Below, piece after piece: positions 43,740 through 51,699 of a stretch of DNA of 64,000 nt (within the stretch, counting starts at the first letter, position 1; every line of letters starts with the position of its first letter). Where the stretch lies: NCBI GenBank assembly GCA_937862815.1, contig CALMED010000005.1, positions 62,001 through 126,000 of the forward strand, in the 5' to 3' direction. The stretch comes from an uncultured Chitinophagaceae bacterium. Lineage in GTDB: Bacteria; Bacteroidota; Bacteroidia; Chitinophagales; Chitinophagaceae. A model generated the notes under the pieces. It was given only the letters and a program-made list of their open reading frames with translations, was not told the origin of the DNA and searched no databases. The translations under genes and the position numbers were made by a program.

Positions 43740-43907
43740 ATGTTGCCCTTCACCATTTCAGCCGCGCCGCTTTATACGTCCACCCTTTCTGCTGCACCGG
43801 ATGCAATGCCCTTTGTACTACCCGACGACGAAGCACTCCTGCGCCAGGTGCTGGGCGCCCTGCTCAACCAGCAGGAGGATGAAGACGATGTCCACTCCAT
43901 GCTCTGA
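43740..43907 (+). CDS. possible small acidic protein
   Basis: A 55-codon ATG-to-TGA frame in the 326-bp gap after ade. The peptide starts MLPFTISAAPLYTSTL and ends with an acidic stretch NQQEDEDDVHSML. It contains a hydrophobic/amphipathic helix around LLRQVLGALL. It has codon use like its neighbours but no recognised family, and no strong promoter or ribosome site. It could be chance. The rest of the gap shows no gene. Confidence 0.35.
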   Translation: MLPFTISAAPLYTSTLSAAPDAMPFVLPDDEALLRQVLGALLNQQEDEDDVHSML

Positions 43908-43982
43908 TTACCATCGCAAAAATTATGGACGGCCGGCGGCCATTCGGTCCGTTGCATGTAACTTTAGTGCAAAACCCGACAC

Positions 43983-44354
43983 ATGCGAAAATTTGGCACC
44001 TACTTTTTAATCTTCCTGCTGCTGGGACTGGCCGTTTTTGTGTACTGGCGTTACTTCTTTGTATTTGGTGAGGGCGTAAAGGCGGGCGAGTTGAATTACA
44101 TGGTGAAGAAAGGCTATGTCTTCAAGACCTACGAGGGCAAGCTCATCCAGACCGGCTTCCGCGCCAAGAGCCCCGGCTCCATTGCCAGCTACGAGTTTGA
44201 ATTCAGCGTGGTAAACGACAGCCTGGCCAACATCCTCATGCTCAACAGCGGCAAAGAGTTTGAGCTCCACTACAAAGAATACCTCGGGCGCCTGCCCTGG
44301 CGGGGCCATTCGAAGTACATTGTGGACGGGATTGTGGCGATGAAGGGGGAGTGA
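43983..44354 (+). CDS. small membrane-anchored conserved protein
   Basis: 123-residue protein with one N-terminal transmembrane segment (YFLIFLLLGLAVFVYWRYFFV) and a soluble beta domain (ELNYMVKKGYVFKTYEGKLIQTGF and ELHYKEYLGRLPWRG). Close relatives in Bacteroidota are sometimes labelled 6-phosphogluconate dehydrogenase, which this length and sequence do not support. It probably acts at the inner membrane; function unknown. A TAACTTTA element (43959-43966) lies 16 bases upstream. Confidence 0.75.
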   Translation: MRKFGTYFLIFLLLGLAVFVYWRYFFVFGEGVKAGELNYMVKKGYVFKTYEGKLIQTGFRAKSPGSIASYEFEFSVVNDSLANILMLNSGKEFELHYKEYLGRLPWRGHSKYIVDGIVAMKGE

Positions 44355-44390
44355 CGGGTGCGGGTTGCTGGTTGCGGGTTGCTCCACCCC

Positions 44391-44438
44391 GAACGTCATC
44401 CTGAGGCTCCGCCGAAGGATCTTTTACTACGTAGTAGT
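44391..44438. repeat. dispersed intergenic repeat with 12-bp palindrome
   Basis: The stretch GAACGTCATCCTGAGG...GAAGGATC resembles a short repeat I know from intergenic regions of many bacterial genomes. It ends in the perfect palindrome TACTACGTAGTA (44425-44436). Only this copy was found in the window. Confidence 0.4.
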
Positions 44439-44497
44439 CACTTTTTTGAAGATTGAGTCCCCCCATTTACACCTTTTCACATCCCCGCATTTACACA

Positions 44498-45199
44498 TTA
44501 TTTCCCCGCATACATCAAAAAAATAGCGGGCCTTTTATGCAGCTCCACCTCCAGTCCCTTCCATTTGCTGAGGGGCAGGCTGCGGATCCACTCGGTGGGA
44601 GCGGTGAGGTCGGCCGCAACACAAAGAAGGGTCGTTGGGCGGCAGGAGGCCAGGATGCTCTCCAGCAGGGCGTGGTTGCGGTAAGGCGTTTCAATGAAGA
44701 GCTGTGTGGTGCCGGTGCGGGCCGACTGTTCCTCCAGCTCCCGCAGTTTCTGCCGGCGCTGCCCCGCTTCGATGGGCAGGTAACCGTGGAAGCAGAACTG
44801 CTGCCCGTTGAACCCGCTGGCCATCAGGGCCAGAAGCAGCGAGCTGGGTCCCACCAGCGGCTTCACCACTGCCCCTTCGGCATGGGCCACGCCCACCAGG
44901 AGCTGGCCGGGGTCGGCCACACCCGGACAGCCCGCCTCGCTGAGGATGCCCACCGTCTTGCCCGCCCGCAGGGCGGCCCGCAGCTGCTGCTGTACCACGG
45001 TCTCGGCTTTGTGTATGGTGTGCCATTCAAAATCGTCAATCACGATGCCGCGGTCGAGCTGCTTGAGGTAGCGGCGGGCGCTGCGCTCGTTCTCGGCAAA
45101 GAGCACCTGGCAGCGACGCACGGCGGCCAGCAGTTCGTCCGCGTTGCCGGGCAGGGTCGCCTCGTGCAGCGGGGCGGGTATTAGGTACACGGCGGGCAT
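44498..45199 (-). CDS. RsmI-like SAM-dependent methyltransferase (tetrapyrrole methylase family)
   Basis: 233-residue protein of the RsmI family, which 2'-O-methylates C1402 of 16S rRNA. It shows VYLIPAPLHEATL, ILSEAGCPGVADPGQLLV (the SAM-binding Pro/Gly loop), VGPSSLLLALMASGFNGQQF and a LCVAADLTAPTEWIRS C-terminal block. It is shorter than classical RsmI (about 280), lacking the last domain, and Bacteroidota often have this short paralogue, so the substrate is not certain. The ATG shares one base with the stop of the EI24 gene (TGATG), indicating translational coupling. Confidence 0.85.
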   Translation of the reverse strand: MPAVYLIPAPLHEATLPGNADELLAAVRRCQVLFAENERSARRYLKQLDRGIVIDDFEWHTIHKAETVVQQQLRAALRAGKTVGILSEAGCPGVADPGQLLVGVAHAEGAVVKPLVGPSSLLLALMASGFNGQQFCFHGYLPIEAGQRRQKLRELEEQSARTGTTQLFIETPYRNHALLESILASCRPTTLLCVAADLTAPTEWIRSLPLSKWKGLEVELHKRPAIFLMYAGK

Positions 45200-45960
45200 C
45201 AGGGATTGTCTTTCGTGTGATAGAGACTGAGGGTGGCGGCCACCACGGCATAGGCCGGCGCCAGGACCCAGCCCACCAGGGGCAGGAGGTGCAGCAGGTA
45301 AAAGACCATGCCGTTCCCGATGGCCAGGCCTTTCTGCCCGCTGATGAAAGCGATGCTCTGCGACGGGCTCAGCTTGTGCCGCTCGGCGCTGTAGTCGAGC
45401 ATCGAAAAGCCGTAGTAGTAGCATTCCACCAGGAAGGCGATGAGCGGGCTCACCCAGCCCACCACCGGCACGAGGGAGAAGAGCAGGATGGTGACCGTGT
45501 ACACCGTTTGCCACAGCAGGTTGCGCAGCGCCAGCCGGATGCCACGCCACACATCGCTCAGGAACTGCGGCATGCTGAAGGGATAGTCGCGGTCTTCGAG
45601 GATGCTTTCCGTCTTCTCGCTGAGGTAGGCGAAGAGCGGCGCCCCCACGATGAGAAAGAGGTATTTAAACAGCGAGAAATAGAAAAACAGCAGGATGAGG
45701 CGGAAGATGAGCGAGCCCGTGATGAAGAGGAAGTTGAGCCATTCACTGCGCATAGACTCCAGCCAGGCGCGGATACCCATCAACTCAAAAAGCCAGTTGA
45801 GAAAGCTGCCCGAAGAGGTCCAGAACAGCCACATGCCCGTCACGAACAAAAGGGCATAGAGCAGCCCCGGAATCAAAATCCATTTCCATAACTTGTGCCG
45901 GACGATAAACCGGTGAGCCCGGAAATACGCTTCAATGGCAATGACGAGTTCCTTCAGCAA
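45199..45960 (-). CDS. EI24/CysZ-like membrane protein
   Basis: 253-residue inner-membrane protein of the EI24 family with about five hydrophobic segments (starting WKWILIPGLLYALLFVTG). The motif VGAPLFAYLSEKTE and the later ALRNLLWQTVYTVTILLFSLVPVVG are typical. E. coli CysZ of this family imports sulphate, but here no cysteine genes are nearby. The only in-frame start is TTG at 45960. It is directly followed by the RsmI-like gene. Confidence 0.8.
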   Translation of the reverse strand: MLKELVIAIEAYFRAHRFIVRHKLWKWILIPGLLYALLFVTGMWLFWTSSGSFLNWLFELMGIRAWLESMRSEWLNFLFITGSLIFRLILLFFYFSLFKYLFLIVGAPLFAYLSEKTESILEDRDYPFSMPQFLSDVWRGIRLALRNLLWQTVYTVTILLFSLVPVVGWVSPLIAFLVECYYYGFSMLDYSAERHKLSPSQSIAFISGQKGLAIGNGMVFYLLHLLPLVGWVLAPAYAVVAATLSLYHTKDNP

Positions 45961-46019
45961 GGGTTCCTGTTTTGGTGGTGAAGGGGCTTTACACGGGCTG
46001 AACGGGCAAAATACAAAAA

Positions 46020-46616
46020 ATGCGCAAGCTCGACGCTGATTTTTACCTGCAGGACGATGTGGCGGCCCTGGCCCGGCAGTTGCTGGGCAGGCTGGTGGTG
46101 CACCGCGGCGCCGTGGCCCGCATTGTGGAGACGGAAGCCTATGCCGGTGAAGCAGACCGCGCCTCCCATGCCTGGGCGGGCCGGCGCACGCAGCGCACCG
46201 AAACGCTGTACGCCCCCGGCGGCACCAGCTATGTGTACCAGTGCTACGGGCTGCACCAGCTCTTCAACGTGGTGACCAACCGCGCCGGCATCCCCCATGC
46301 CGTGCTCATCCGCGTCGTCGAGCCGCTGGAAGGTTGCCTGCTGCCCGGTAAACAGAGTGCCCGCCAGCCGGGCAGCGGTCCCGCCCTGGTGAGCCGCGTG
46401 CTGGGTCTCGGCCGCGGGCACAACGGCCTCAGCTTGCTGCAGGAAGAGTTGTACCTGGCGGACGACGATACACCGCCCCTGCCCGTGGCCGTGAGTCCGC
46501 GTATCGGGGTGGACTATGCCGGCGCCGCCGCCCGCTGGCTCTACCGGTTCTTTGTGGCCGGCCACCCGCATGTCACCCCCCACCCTTTTAACCAGAAAGC
46601 CCTGCTCCTGCTATGA
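46020..46616 (+). CDS. 3-methyladenine DNA glycosylase (AAG/MPG family)
   Basis: 198-residue base-excision enzyme that removes alkylated purines. It has the AAG-family blocks ARQLLGRLVVHRG, IVETEAYAGEADRASHAW (catalytic Glu and Tyr), YVYQCYGLHQLFNVVTN and AVLIRVVEPLEG. The length is normal. The start at 46020 is the first in-frame ATG. It overlaps the next gene by 4 bp (ATGA), so the two are likely co-transcribed. Confidence 0.93.
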   Translation: MRKLDADFYLQDDVAALARQLLGRLVVHRGAVARIVETEAYAGEADRASHAWAGRRTQRTETLYAPGGTSYVYQCYGLHQLFNVVTNRAGIPHAVLIRVVEPLEGCLLPGKQSARQPGSGPALVSRVLGLGRGHNGLSLLQEELYLADDDTPPLPVAVSPRIGVDYAGAAARWLYRFFVAGHPHVTPHPFNQKALLLL

Positions 46617-48079
46617 GTACCCCTCCCCTGATGCGCCGTTATTACGCCGGCCTGGCAGCCGGCCTGCTGCTGGCCCTTGCCGCCTGGTGGTGGAACCCCT
46701 TTACACTGGAACCGGCGGCCTGCAAGGCCGTGGCTGTGGGCGCCCTCATGATCACCTGGTGGGTTGCCGAAGTGCTGCCCATGCCGGCCGTGGCCCTGCT
46801 GCCGCTGCTGCTCTTTCCGCTGCTGGGTGTAGAGGGAATAGATGGCACATCAAAGGCCTACAGCAACCCCGTGATCTTCCTGTTCATGGGGGGCTTTTTC
46901 CTGGGGCTGGCCATTGAGAAGTGGAACCTGCACCAGCGCATCGCGCTCACCATCCTGTCGCGTACCGGCGCCAGCGGCAACCGCATCCTGCTGGGCTTTG
47001 TGCTGGCCACGAGCCTGCTGAGCATGTGGCTGAGCAATACCGCCACCACCATGATGCTCTTCCCCATTGCGCTGAGCGTGATAGCCGTGCTGAAAGAACA
47101 TCCGCAGCCCGGCAGCAACCCGCGGTATTTTGCCCTCTCGCTATTGCTCATCATTGCCTGGGCCAGCAACCTGGGCGGCATGGCCACGCTCATCGGCACG
47201 CCGCCCAACGTGGCCTTTGCCGCCTTCATTGAAAAAAAATACGGGTACCAGATCAGCTTTTTTAACTGGATGCTGGTGTGCCTGCCGCTGGTGGTGGTGC
47301 TGCTGGCGGTGCTGTACGGCCTGCTGGCGCATGTGCTGTTCCCCAGCCGTATCCGCGACAGCGCCGTGGCGCGGGACTACATCAAGAGCGAACTGGCGGC
47401 ACTGGGACCGCTGGGCCCTACCGAGCGGCGGGTGCTGCTGATCTTTGGCGGGACGGCCTTCTTGTGGATGAGCCGCGAGCTGGTGAACCAGATCCCCTAC
47501 GTGCGGCTGGACGATAACATGATTGCCGTGCTGGGTGCCCTGGCCCTCTTTGCCACGCCGGCGGCAAAGACCGACCGGGCCCGCAGCCGCATGGTGCTGG
47601 ACTGGAGCGATACCGGTAAGATGGCCTGGGGCATTCTGCTGCTGTTTGGCGGGGGCATTGCCCTGGCCAACGGGCTGGAGACCACGGGCGTGATGGGCCT
47701 GATAGGCAAAGGACTGGCCAGCGCGGGGCTCTGGCACGGGCTGGTATTGGTGCTGGTGATAACCGTGCTCTCCATTTTTTTAAGCGAGGTGATGAGCAAT
47801 GTGGCACAGGTGATAGTGTTTGCGCCGGTGCTGGCCGCCCTTGCCGATGCTTTGCAGCTGGAACCCCTGTTGCTGGGGCTGCCCATGACCCTGGCGGCCA
47901 GTGCCGCGGCCATGCTGCCCATGGGTACGCCGCCCAACGCCATCGTGTTTGGCAGCGGGCAGATACCTCTGCGGCAGATGCTGAGGGCCGGGCTGGTGAT
48001 GAACCTGGTGAGCATTGTGCTCATTACCCTGTTCTGCTGGTATGTGTTACCGCAGGTGATGGGGGTGTTGGGGAAGTGA
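46613..48079 (+). CDS. SLC13/DASS-family sodium:anion (dicarboxylate) symporter
   Basis: 488-residue inner-membrane transporter with about 11 helices in two repeats. Signature motifs are LSNTATTMMLFPIALS (SNT, about residue 143) and LGGMATLIGTPPNVAFAAF in the first repeat, and MSNVAQVIVFAP (SN-V) with LPMGTPPNAIVFGSG in the second. These form the two Na+/substrate sites of the DASS family (citrate, succinate or sulphate importers). The substrate cannot be fixed. It starts inside the last codon of the glycosylase gene. Confidence 0.92.
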   Translation: MSTPPLMRRYYAGLAAGLLLALAAWWWNPFTLEPAACKAVAVGALMITWWVAEVLPMPAVALLPLLLFPLLGVEGIDGTSKAYSNPVIFLFMGGFFLGLAIEKWNLHQRIALTILSRTGASGNRILLGFVLATSLLSMWLSNTATTMMLFPIALSVIAVLKEHPQPGSNPRYFALSLLLIIAWASNLGGMATLIGTPPNVAFAAFIEKKYGYQISFFNWMLVCLPLVVVLLAVLYGLLAHVLFPSRIRDSAVARDYIKSELAALGPLGPTERRVLLIFGGTAFLWMSRELVNQIPYVRLDDNMIAVLGALALFATPAAKTDRARSRMVLDWSDTGKMAWGILLLFGGGIALANGLETTGVMGLIGKGLASAGLWHGLVLVLVITVLSIFLSEVMSNVAQVIVFAPVLAALADALQLEPLLLGLPMTLAASAAAMLPMGTPPNAIVFGSGQIPLRQMLRAGLVMNLVSIVLITLFCWYVLPQVMGVLGK

Positions 48080-48322
48080 GGGGATGATTGATTGCGGATG
48101 TGGGGGGTGAAAAGCGGGTGATGGCATTACATAAAGTCCGGATATTCATTTGACGAATATTTTTCCAGATGAGCCGACAGGAAACGTTTAAAATCGGGTC
48201 GGATTGTCCCAACGACAACACAAAAAAGGCTGGGGTCAGGTATTGAAAATCAAGGGGTAATTTGTATTTTGAGGTGCGTGTAATAGCGCCAATCCATGAA
48301 TTGGGCGCAAACAATACATATT

Positions 48323-48502
48323 ATGCAACAACTAGAGAAAATAATATTTGAAGTAGACAAAACGCGGACAGAGTTTAAGTCCGAAAATTACCCAATGTCA
48401 ATTGGTGAGTTAATAAGCCTATTTGAAAAAGGGGAGCTTATTATTAACCCTGATTTTCAAAGATTTTTTAGGTGGACAGACGTTCAAAAGTCTAAATGGT
48501 AA
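48323..48502 (+). pseudogene. truncated DUF262 (GmrSD-type) N-terminal fragment
   Basis: 59 codons encode the start of a DUF262 protein: PMSIGELISLFEKGELIINP then DFQRFFRWTDVQKSK, which is the ParB-like nuclease/NTPase N-terminal motif. The frame ends at TAA just after KSK, where intact relatives continue for hundreds of residues, and no continuation is seen in other frames. Local sequence is AT-rich, so this is a remnant of a transferred restriction-type gene. A 23-bp inverted repeat (48286-48308) lies just upstream. Confidence 0.7.
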
Positions 48503-48522
48503 GAGAAAAAATACCGACAAAA

Positions 48523-48637
48523 GCCGTATGGCGTCAGGCGGGGTGACGTGCTTAAATTCAAGTGCGGTGCTCCTACTTGGCTTTAGTGGTAGGTTGACCG
48601 GGAAGTGTTTCGAAATCCCGCACGAACGCCTAGCGGC
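48523..48637. repeat. long imperfect dyad, attC-like structured element
   Basis: GCCGTATGGCGT (48523) pairs imperfectly with ACGCCTAGCGGC (48626), and GTGCGG (48562) with CCCGCAC (48617). The whole forms a branched hairpin starting 20 bp after the stop of the DUF262 remnant. The shape and the ending GCGGCAAAACGTTATC recall integron cassette recombination sites, but the core does not match GTTRRRY exactly. No integrase is in the window. Confidence 0.4.
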
Positions 48638-48710
48638 AAAACGTTATCAGTCATAATAAAATTGACACAAAAAATAATTCATAAATGCAACATACAGTCA
48701 TTTTCATTTC

Positions 48711-49793
48711 ATGATGAAAAGTACAGTTCACCTCATTACCCTTTCGCTACTGCTCCTTATTTCCTGCAATAAAGAGAAGAACGGACCTGCGCCAACAGAT
48801 CCGGAGGCTGGTTTTATTGCTGCCGTTGATATTTCCAGCTACCCGGAAATTTCAAAAGCAAACCCCCTGTTTTATGATGTAAACGGGAATCCAAAGGATT
48901 TTTTACAGCTCCTAAAAGAAAACGGAGTGAACACCATACGGCTGCGGCTGTGGGTACATCCGGTTAACGGACACTCCGGCCTGGATGAAGTGCGGCAATT
49001 TGCAACGGGTTTGAAGGAAAAAGGATTTAAAATCTGGCTGACACTGCACTATTCCGATACCTGGGCAGACCCGGGAAGCCAGGAATTACCTGCCGCCTGG
49101 AAAGGGCTTGATTTTCCGGCGCTGAAAGACAGCGTGTATGCTTACACGAAAAAAATAATGCAGGAAATCAGACCTGAACTGATCCAGATTGGCAATGAGA
49201 TCAACTCCGGGATGCTGCATCCGCATGGGAATATTACCACCAACCCCGGAAATTTTATTCAACTGGTACGGGCAGGATGTTCGGCTGTACGGGAAACCAA
49301 AGCAGACTGTAAAATTATTTTACATGTTGCCGGCTTTCAAGGCGCAAACTGGTTTTTTAACCAGGTATCCACCGTTGATTATGACATCATTGGTATATCC
49401 TACTACCCGATCTGGCACGGCAAATCCGTACCGGATCTTGCAGCAAAACTGCAGGAACTGAGCACTACCTACAAAAAGAAAATTCTGATTGCTGAAACAG
49501 CTTACCCGTTCACCCTTGGCTGGAATGACTGGACAAATAATATTGTTGGCCAAACCGATCAACTGATTTTACCGGACTATCCGGCAACACCTGATGGACA
49601 GCAGAAATTTATTCATCAAATCAAAAAAACCATCCGGGATACAAAAAACGGAATTGGTTTTTGTTATTGGGGCGCGGAATTAATTGCCTGGAAAGGCAAT
49701 CAATCCTCCACCGGCTCTCCGTGGGAAAACCAAGCCCTGTTTGATTTCAACAATAAAGCCTTGCCGGTGTTGAACGAATTTAAGGCGCCATAA
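48711..49793 (+). CDS. GH53 endo-beta-1,4-galactanase lipoprotein
   Basis: 360-residue family 53 glycosidase that cuts beta-1,4-galactan side chains of pectin. A lipoprotein signal ends LLLLISC (Cys19). The acid/base is Glu163 in IQIGNEINSGML and the nucleophile Glu262 in ILIAETAYPFTLG. LRLWVHP and HYSDTWADP line the active site. Bacteroidota GH53 enzymes usually sit in a polysaccharide-utilisation locus with SusC/D genes; here it stands alone in a lower-GC patch. Start at 48711 or the next Met codon. Confidence 0.92.
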   Translation: MMKSTVHLITLSLLLLISCNKEKNGPAPTDPEAGFIAAVDISSYPEISKANPLFYDVNGNPKDFLQLLKENGVNTIRLRLWVHPVNGHSGLDEVRQFATGLKEKGFKIWLTLHYSDTWADPGSQELPAAWKGLDFPALKDSVYAYTKKIMQEIRPELIQIGNEINSGMLHPHGNITTNPGNFIQLVRAGCSAVRETKADCKIILHVAGFQGANWFFNQVSTVDYDIIGISYYPIWHGKSVPDLAAKLQELSTTYKKKILIAETAYPFTLGWNDWTNNIVGQTDQLILPDYPATPDGQQKFIHQIKKTIRDTKNGIGFCYWGAELIAWKGNQSSTGSPWENQALFDFNNKALPVLNEFKAP

Positions 49794-50099
49794 ACCCTTC
49801 TTTCAAACGGCTAAACGTGTATTCTAACAAGACCCTGGTGATTGCTTGCCAAGATATGCATGGGGCTAATGTTGTAACGCTTAGTTTTATCTACATCTTT
49901 TCAGTCAATCCGGACAAAGAACCGCTTCGAAAGCCGCAGCCGCCATAAACTGCCCGCCCGTTTCCAGGGTAGTCCCGGCTGCACCTGCACATGCGTCGCT
50001 CTGGTATCCTTATCCCCCACCATCCGCCAAATTCCTTTTCAAACCCCTTTAACATTACGGCTACAAGACCAAATGATATTTTTTGAAAAAAATCAGAAA

Positions 50100-50118
50100 T
50101 TTATTGTTTTTCAATAAA
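50100..50118. promoter_or_regulatory. possible operator palindrome of DUF2975-XRE operon
   Basis: TTTATTG-TTTTT-CAATAAA is a perfect 7-bp inverted repeat overlapping the -33 TTG of the promoter. The XRE regulator encoded in the operon is a candidate ligand; this is inference. Confidence 0.4.
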
Positions 50119-50133
50119 TTTTTATCATCTTTG
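50104..50133 (+). promoter_or_regulatory. promoter TTG-N19-CATCTTTG
   Basis: TTG at 50104-50106 and CATCTTTG (one mismatch) at 50126-50133, 25 bases before the ATG at 50159. Confidence 0.55.
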
Positions 50134-50158
50134 CGGTCAGATACAACCCGCAACCAAT

Positions 50159-50695
50159 ATGTCCAAACGAAACGGTTTCATTTACAAAGCCATCCAGACC
50201 CTCTGCTGGCTCATCTTTGCCGGGCTCTGCGTGCAGACCGGCGCGCTGCTGTTTAATTTCATCTACAGCCTGTTCCGGCCCGTGGCCACGCACAACCTGC
50301 ACCTGGGACTGGACTTGTCGCAACTCTACGAACAGAGCCTCTCCCTGTACATCCTGCTCTTTGGCCTGCTGCTGGCACTCTCGGCCCTCAAAGCCGTCGT
50401 CTTTTATTTTGTGCTGCGGCTGTTTAAAAAACTGACACTTACAAGGCCCTTTACCGCTACCGTTGCCGGGCTGGTCACCACCATCAGCTCCGTAGCCTTT
50501 TCGGTGGGGGCGCTGAGTTACCTGGCCCATCAATTCACCCAACGGCTTACACAGAAAGGATACGGGGTGAACCAGGTGGAACGCTACTGGAACGACAGCG
50601 ATGCCTACTTCATGATGGCGGCCATCTTGTTTGCCATTGCCCTGGTGCTGAAACGGGGAATTGAACTGCAACAGGAAACCGACTTAACCGTATAA
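50159..50695 (+). CDS. DUF2975 membrane protein
   Basis: 178-residue protein with four transmembrane segments (about 13-35, 58-85, 100-122 and 150-165) in the DUF2975 arrangement, including SLYILLFGLLLALSALKAVVFY. The family is almost always encoded next to a small XRE regulator, as here (3 bp gap). The role is unknown; a membrane sensor or effector controlled by the regulator has been suggested by context only. Confidence 0.85.
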   Translation: MSKRNGFIYKAIQTLCWLIFAGLCVQTGALLFNFIYSLFRPVATHNLHLGLDLSQLYEQSLSLYILLFGLLLALSALKAVVFYFVLRLFKKLTLTRPFTATVAGLVTTISSVAFSVGALSYLAHQFTQRLTQKGYGVNQVERYWNDSDAYFMMAAILFAIALVLKRGIELQQETDLTV

Positions 50696-50698
50696 CGC

Positions 50699-50911
50699 AT
50701 GCCCATCGTGGTGAACCTGGATGTGATGATGGCCCGGCGCAAGATGTCGCTCAACGAACTGTCGGCCAAAGTGGACATCACCCTGTCCAATCTTTCGATT
50801 CTGAAAACCGGTAAGGCAAAAGCCATCCGCTTCAGCACCCTCGATGCCATCTGCAAGGCGCTGGACTGCCAGCCGGCCGATATCCTGGAATACGTGCCCG
50901 GTGAAGACTGA
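50699..50911 (+). CDS. XRE-family HTH regulator (Cro/C1, YozG-like)
   Basis: 70-residue single-domain DNA-binding protein. The helix-turn-helix runs from MSLNELSAKVDITLSNLSIL to STLDAICKALDCQPADILEY, the standard YozG/Cro arrangement. It follows the DUF2975 gene by 3 bp and probably controls the shared promoter, which contains an AT-rich palindrome. Confidence 0.9.
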   Translation: MPIVVNLDVMMARRKMSLNELSAKVDITLSNLSILKTGKAKAIRFSTLDAICKALDCQPADILEYVPGED

Positions 50912-51005
50912 ACGGGCCTGCGGCCGCAGCAGCGAACCCCTGTGGTCACACATGTTACGACTGCCGACGGTCATGGGCCAGCCGTTTGATCACTCCCACC
51001 CCGTA

Positions 51006-51191
51006 TTATGATTTCTTTGCTTTTCTCTCACCAACCGCCGCCGGTTTTTTTCGTCCGGCTTCCCGCAGGGCCTGGTCAATGATCCATTCCAACTGGCCGT
51101 TCACACTGCGGAACTCGTCGGCCGCCCATTTTTCCAGCTGCCGGTAGGTATCGGTGTTAATGCGTAAAATGAATGTTTTTTTGTCTGCCAC
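51006..51191 (-). CDS. Arc-like ribbon-helix-helix protein
   Basis: 61-residue protein. The N-terminal strand KKTFILRINTDTYRQLEKWA and helix EFRSVNGQLEWIIDQALREA are typical of Arc/MetJ-type ribbon-helix-helix repressors, followed by a basic tail. The stop is at 51006. It is the last gene of a three-gene operon starting with the SPFH gene (8 bp after the middle gene) and is a candidate autoregulator of the promoter near 52574. Confidence 0.85.
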   Translation of the reverse strand: MADKKTFILRINTDTYRQLEKWAADEFRSVNGQLEWIIDQALREAGRKKPAAVGERKAKKS

Positions 51192-51199
51192 CTGCTCGC

Positions 51200-51697
51200 T
51201 TATTTCGGGCGCTCCATCCGCTGCAGGGCCTGCTGAAAAGCCGGCAACGCCTGGGTGCCTATGTAAAATTGCCGTCCGTCTTTCAATACCACCCGGAAGC
51301 CATCTTTACCGTTCACGTTGTGGCAGCGGCCCCAACCCTTTCGAACAGAAAAGCCCCACTTAAACCGGTCCCATTTGCGGTAAACACATTCGGTTATGTC
51401 GCCGGCCGGCAGAAAGGTCCAGCTACGGAAAAACGGCCACCAGCGGTAATAAATCCCCTCGGGCGCCACCACCGTGTGCAGGCGTATGACTGAGAAAACG
51501 CCTATGTTCAGGGCCTGGATGCCGATCACCGCCAGCAGGATCCACCACAGGTCCTTTTTCATGGCAGGGTCCGACAAGCCCAGTACCAGTATGAGGAGCG
51601 TGGGCGTGAAGCCGGAGACGAGCACCAGGTTCCAGACCCAGGTGTTGCGGAACGATTGCTCTTCCTCAAAAAGGGTATACGAAGGTTGCTGCTGCAT
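51200..51697 (-). CDS. membrane protein in SPFH operon
   Basis: 165-residue protein with two hydrophobic segments (about 20-42 and 52-72), then a soluble PH-like beta domain (YYRWWPFFRSWTFLPAGDIT, FRVVLKDGRQFYIGTQALPA). It starts 2 bp after the SPFH stop; the 51697 ATG is preferred over an upstream in-frame codon inside the SPFH gene. No named function; possibly works with the SPFH scaffold in the membrane. Confidence 0.75.
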   Translation of the reverse strand: MQQQPSYTLFEEEQSFRNTWVWNLVLVSGFTPTLLILVLGLSDPAMKKDLWWILLAVIGIQALNIGVFSVIRLHTVVAPEGIYYRWWPFFRSWTFLPAGDITECVYRKWDRFKWGFSVRKGWGRCHNVNGKDGFRVVLKDGRQFYIGTQALPAFQQALQRMERPK

Positions 51698-51699
51698 AC

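Larger units (their letters stand above)
49794..50158. other. 365-bp intergenic region with promoter and palindrome
   Basis: No supported gene. The first 250 bp show nothing recognisable. The last 70 bp are very AT-rich and hold the promoter and palindrome of the DUF2975-XRE operon. Confidence 0.5.

Noticed and set aside
45200-45550. N-terminal extension of the RsmI-like gene
   Set aside because: The added residues are Arg/Pro/Gly-rich and overlap the EI24 gene out of frame; the ATG at 45199 fits the family start.
48640-48652. Perfect integron core site GTTRRRY in AACGTTATCAG
   Set aside because: GTTATCA does not meet GTTRRRY; the dyad is kept only as a weak attC-like candidate.
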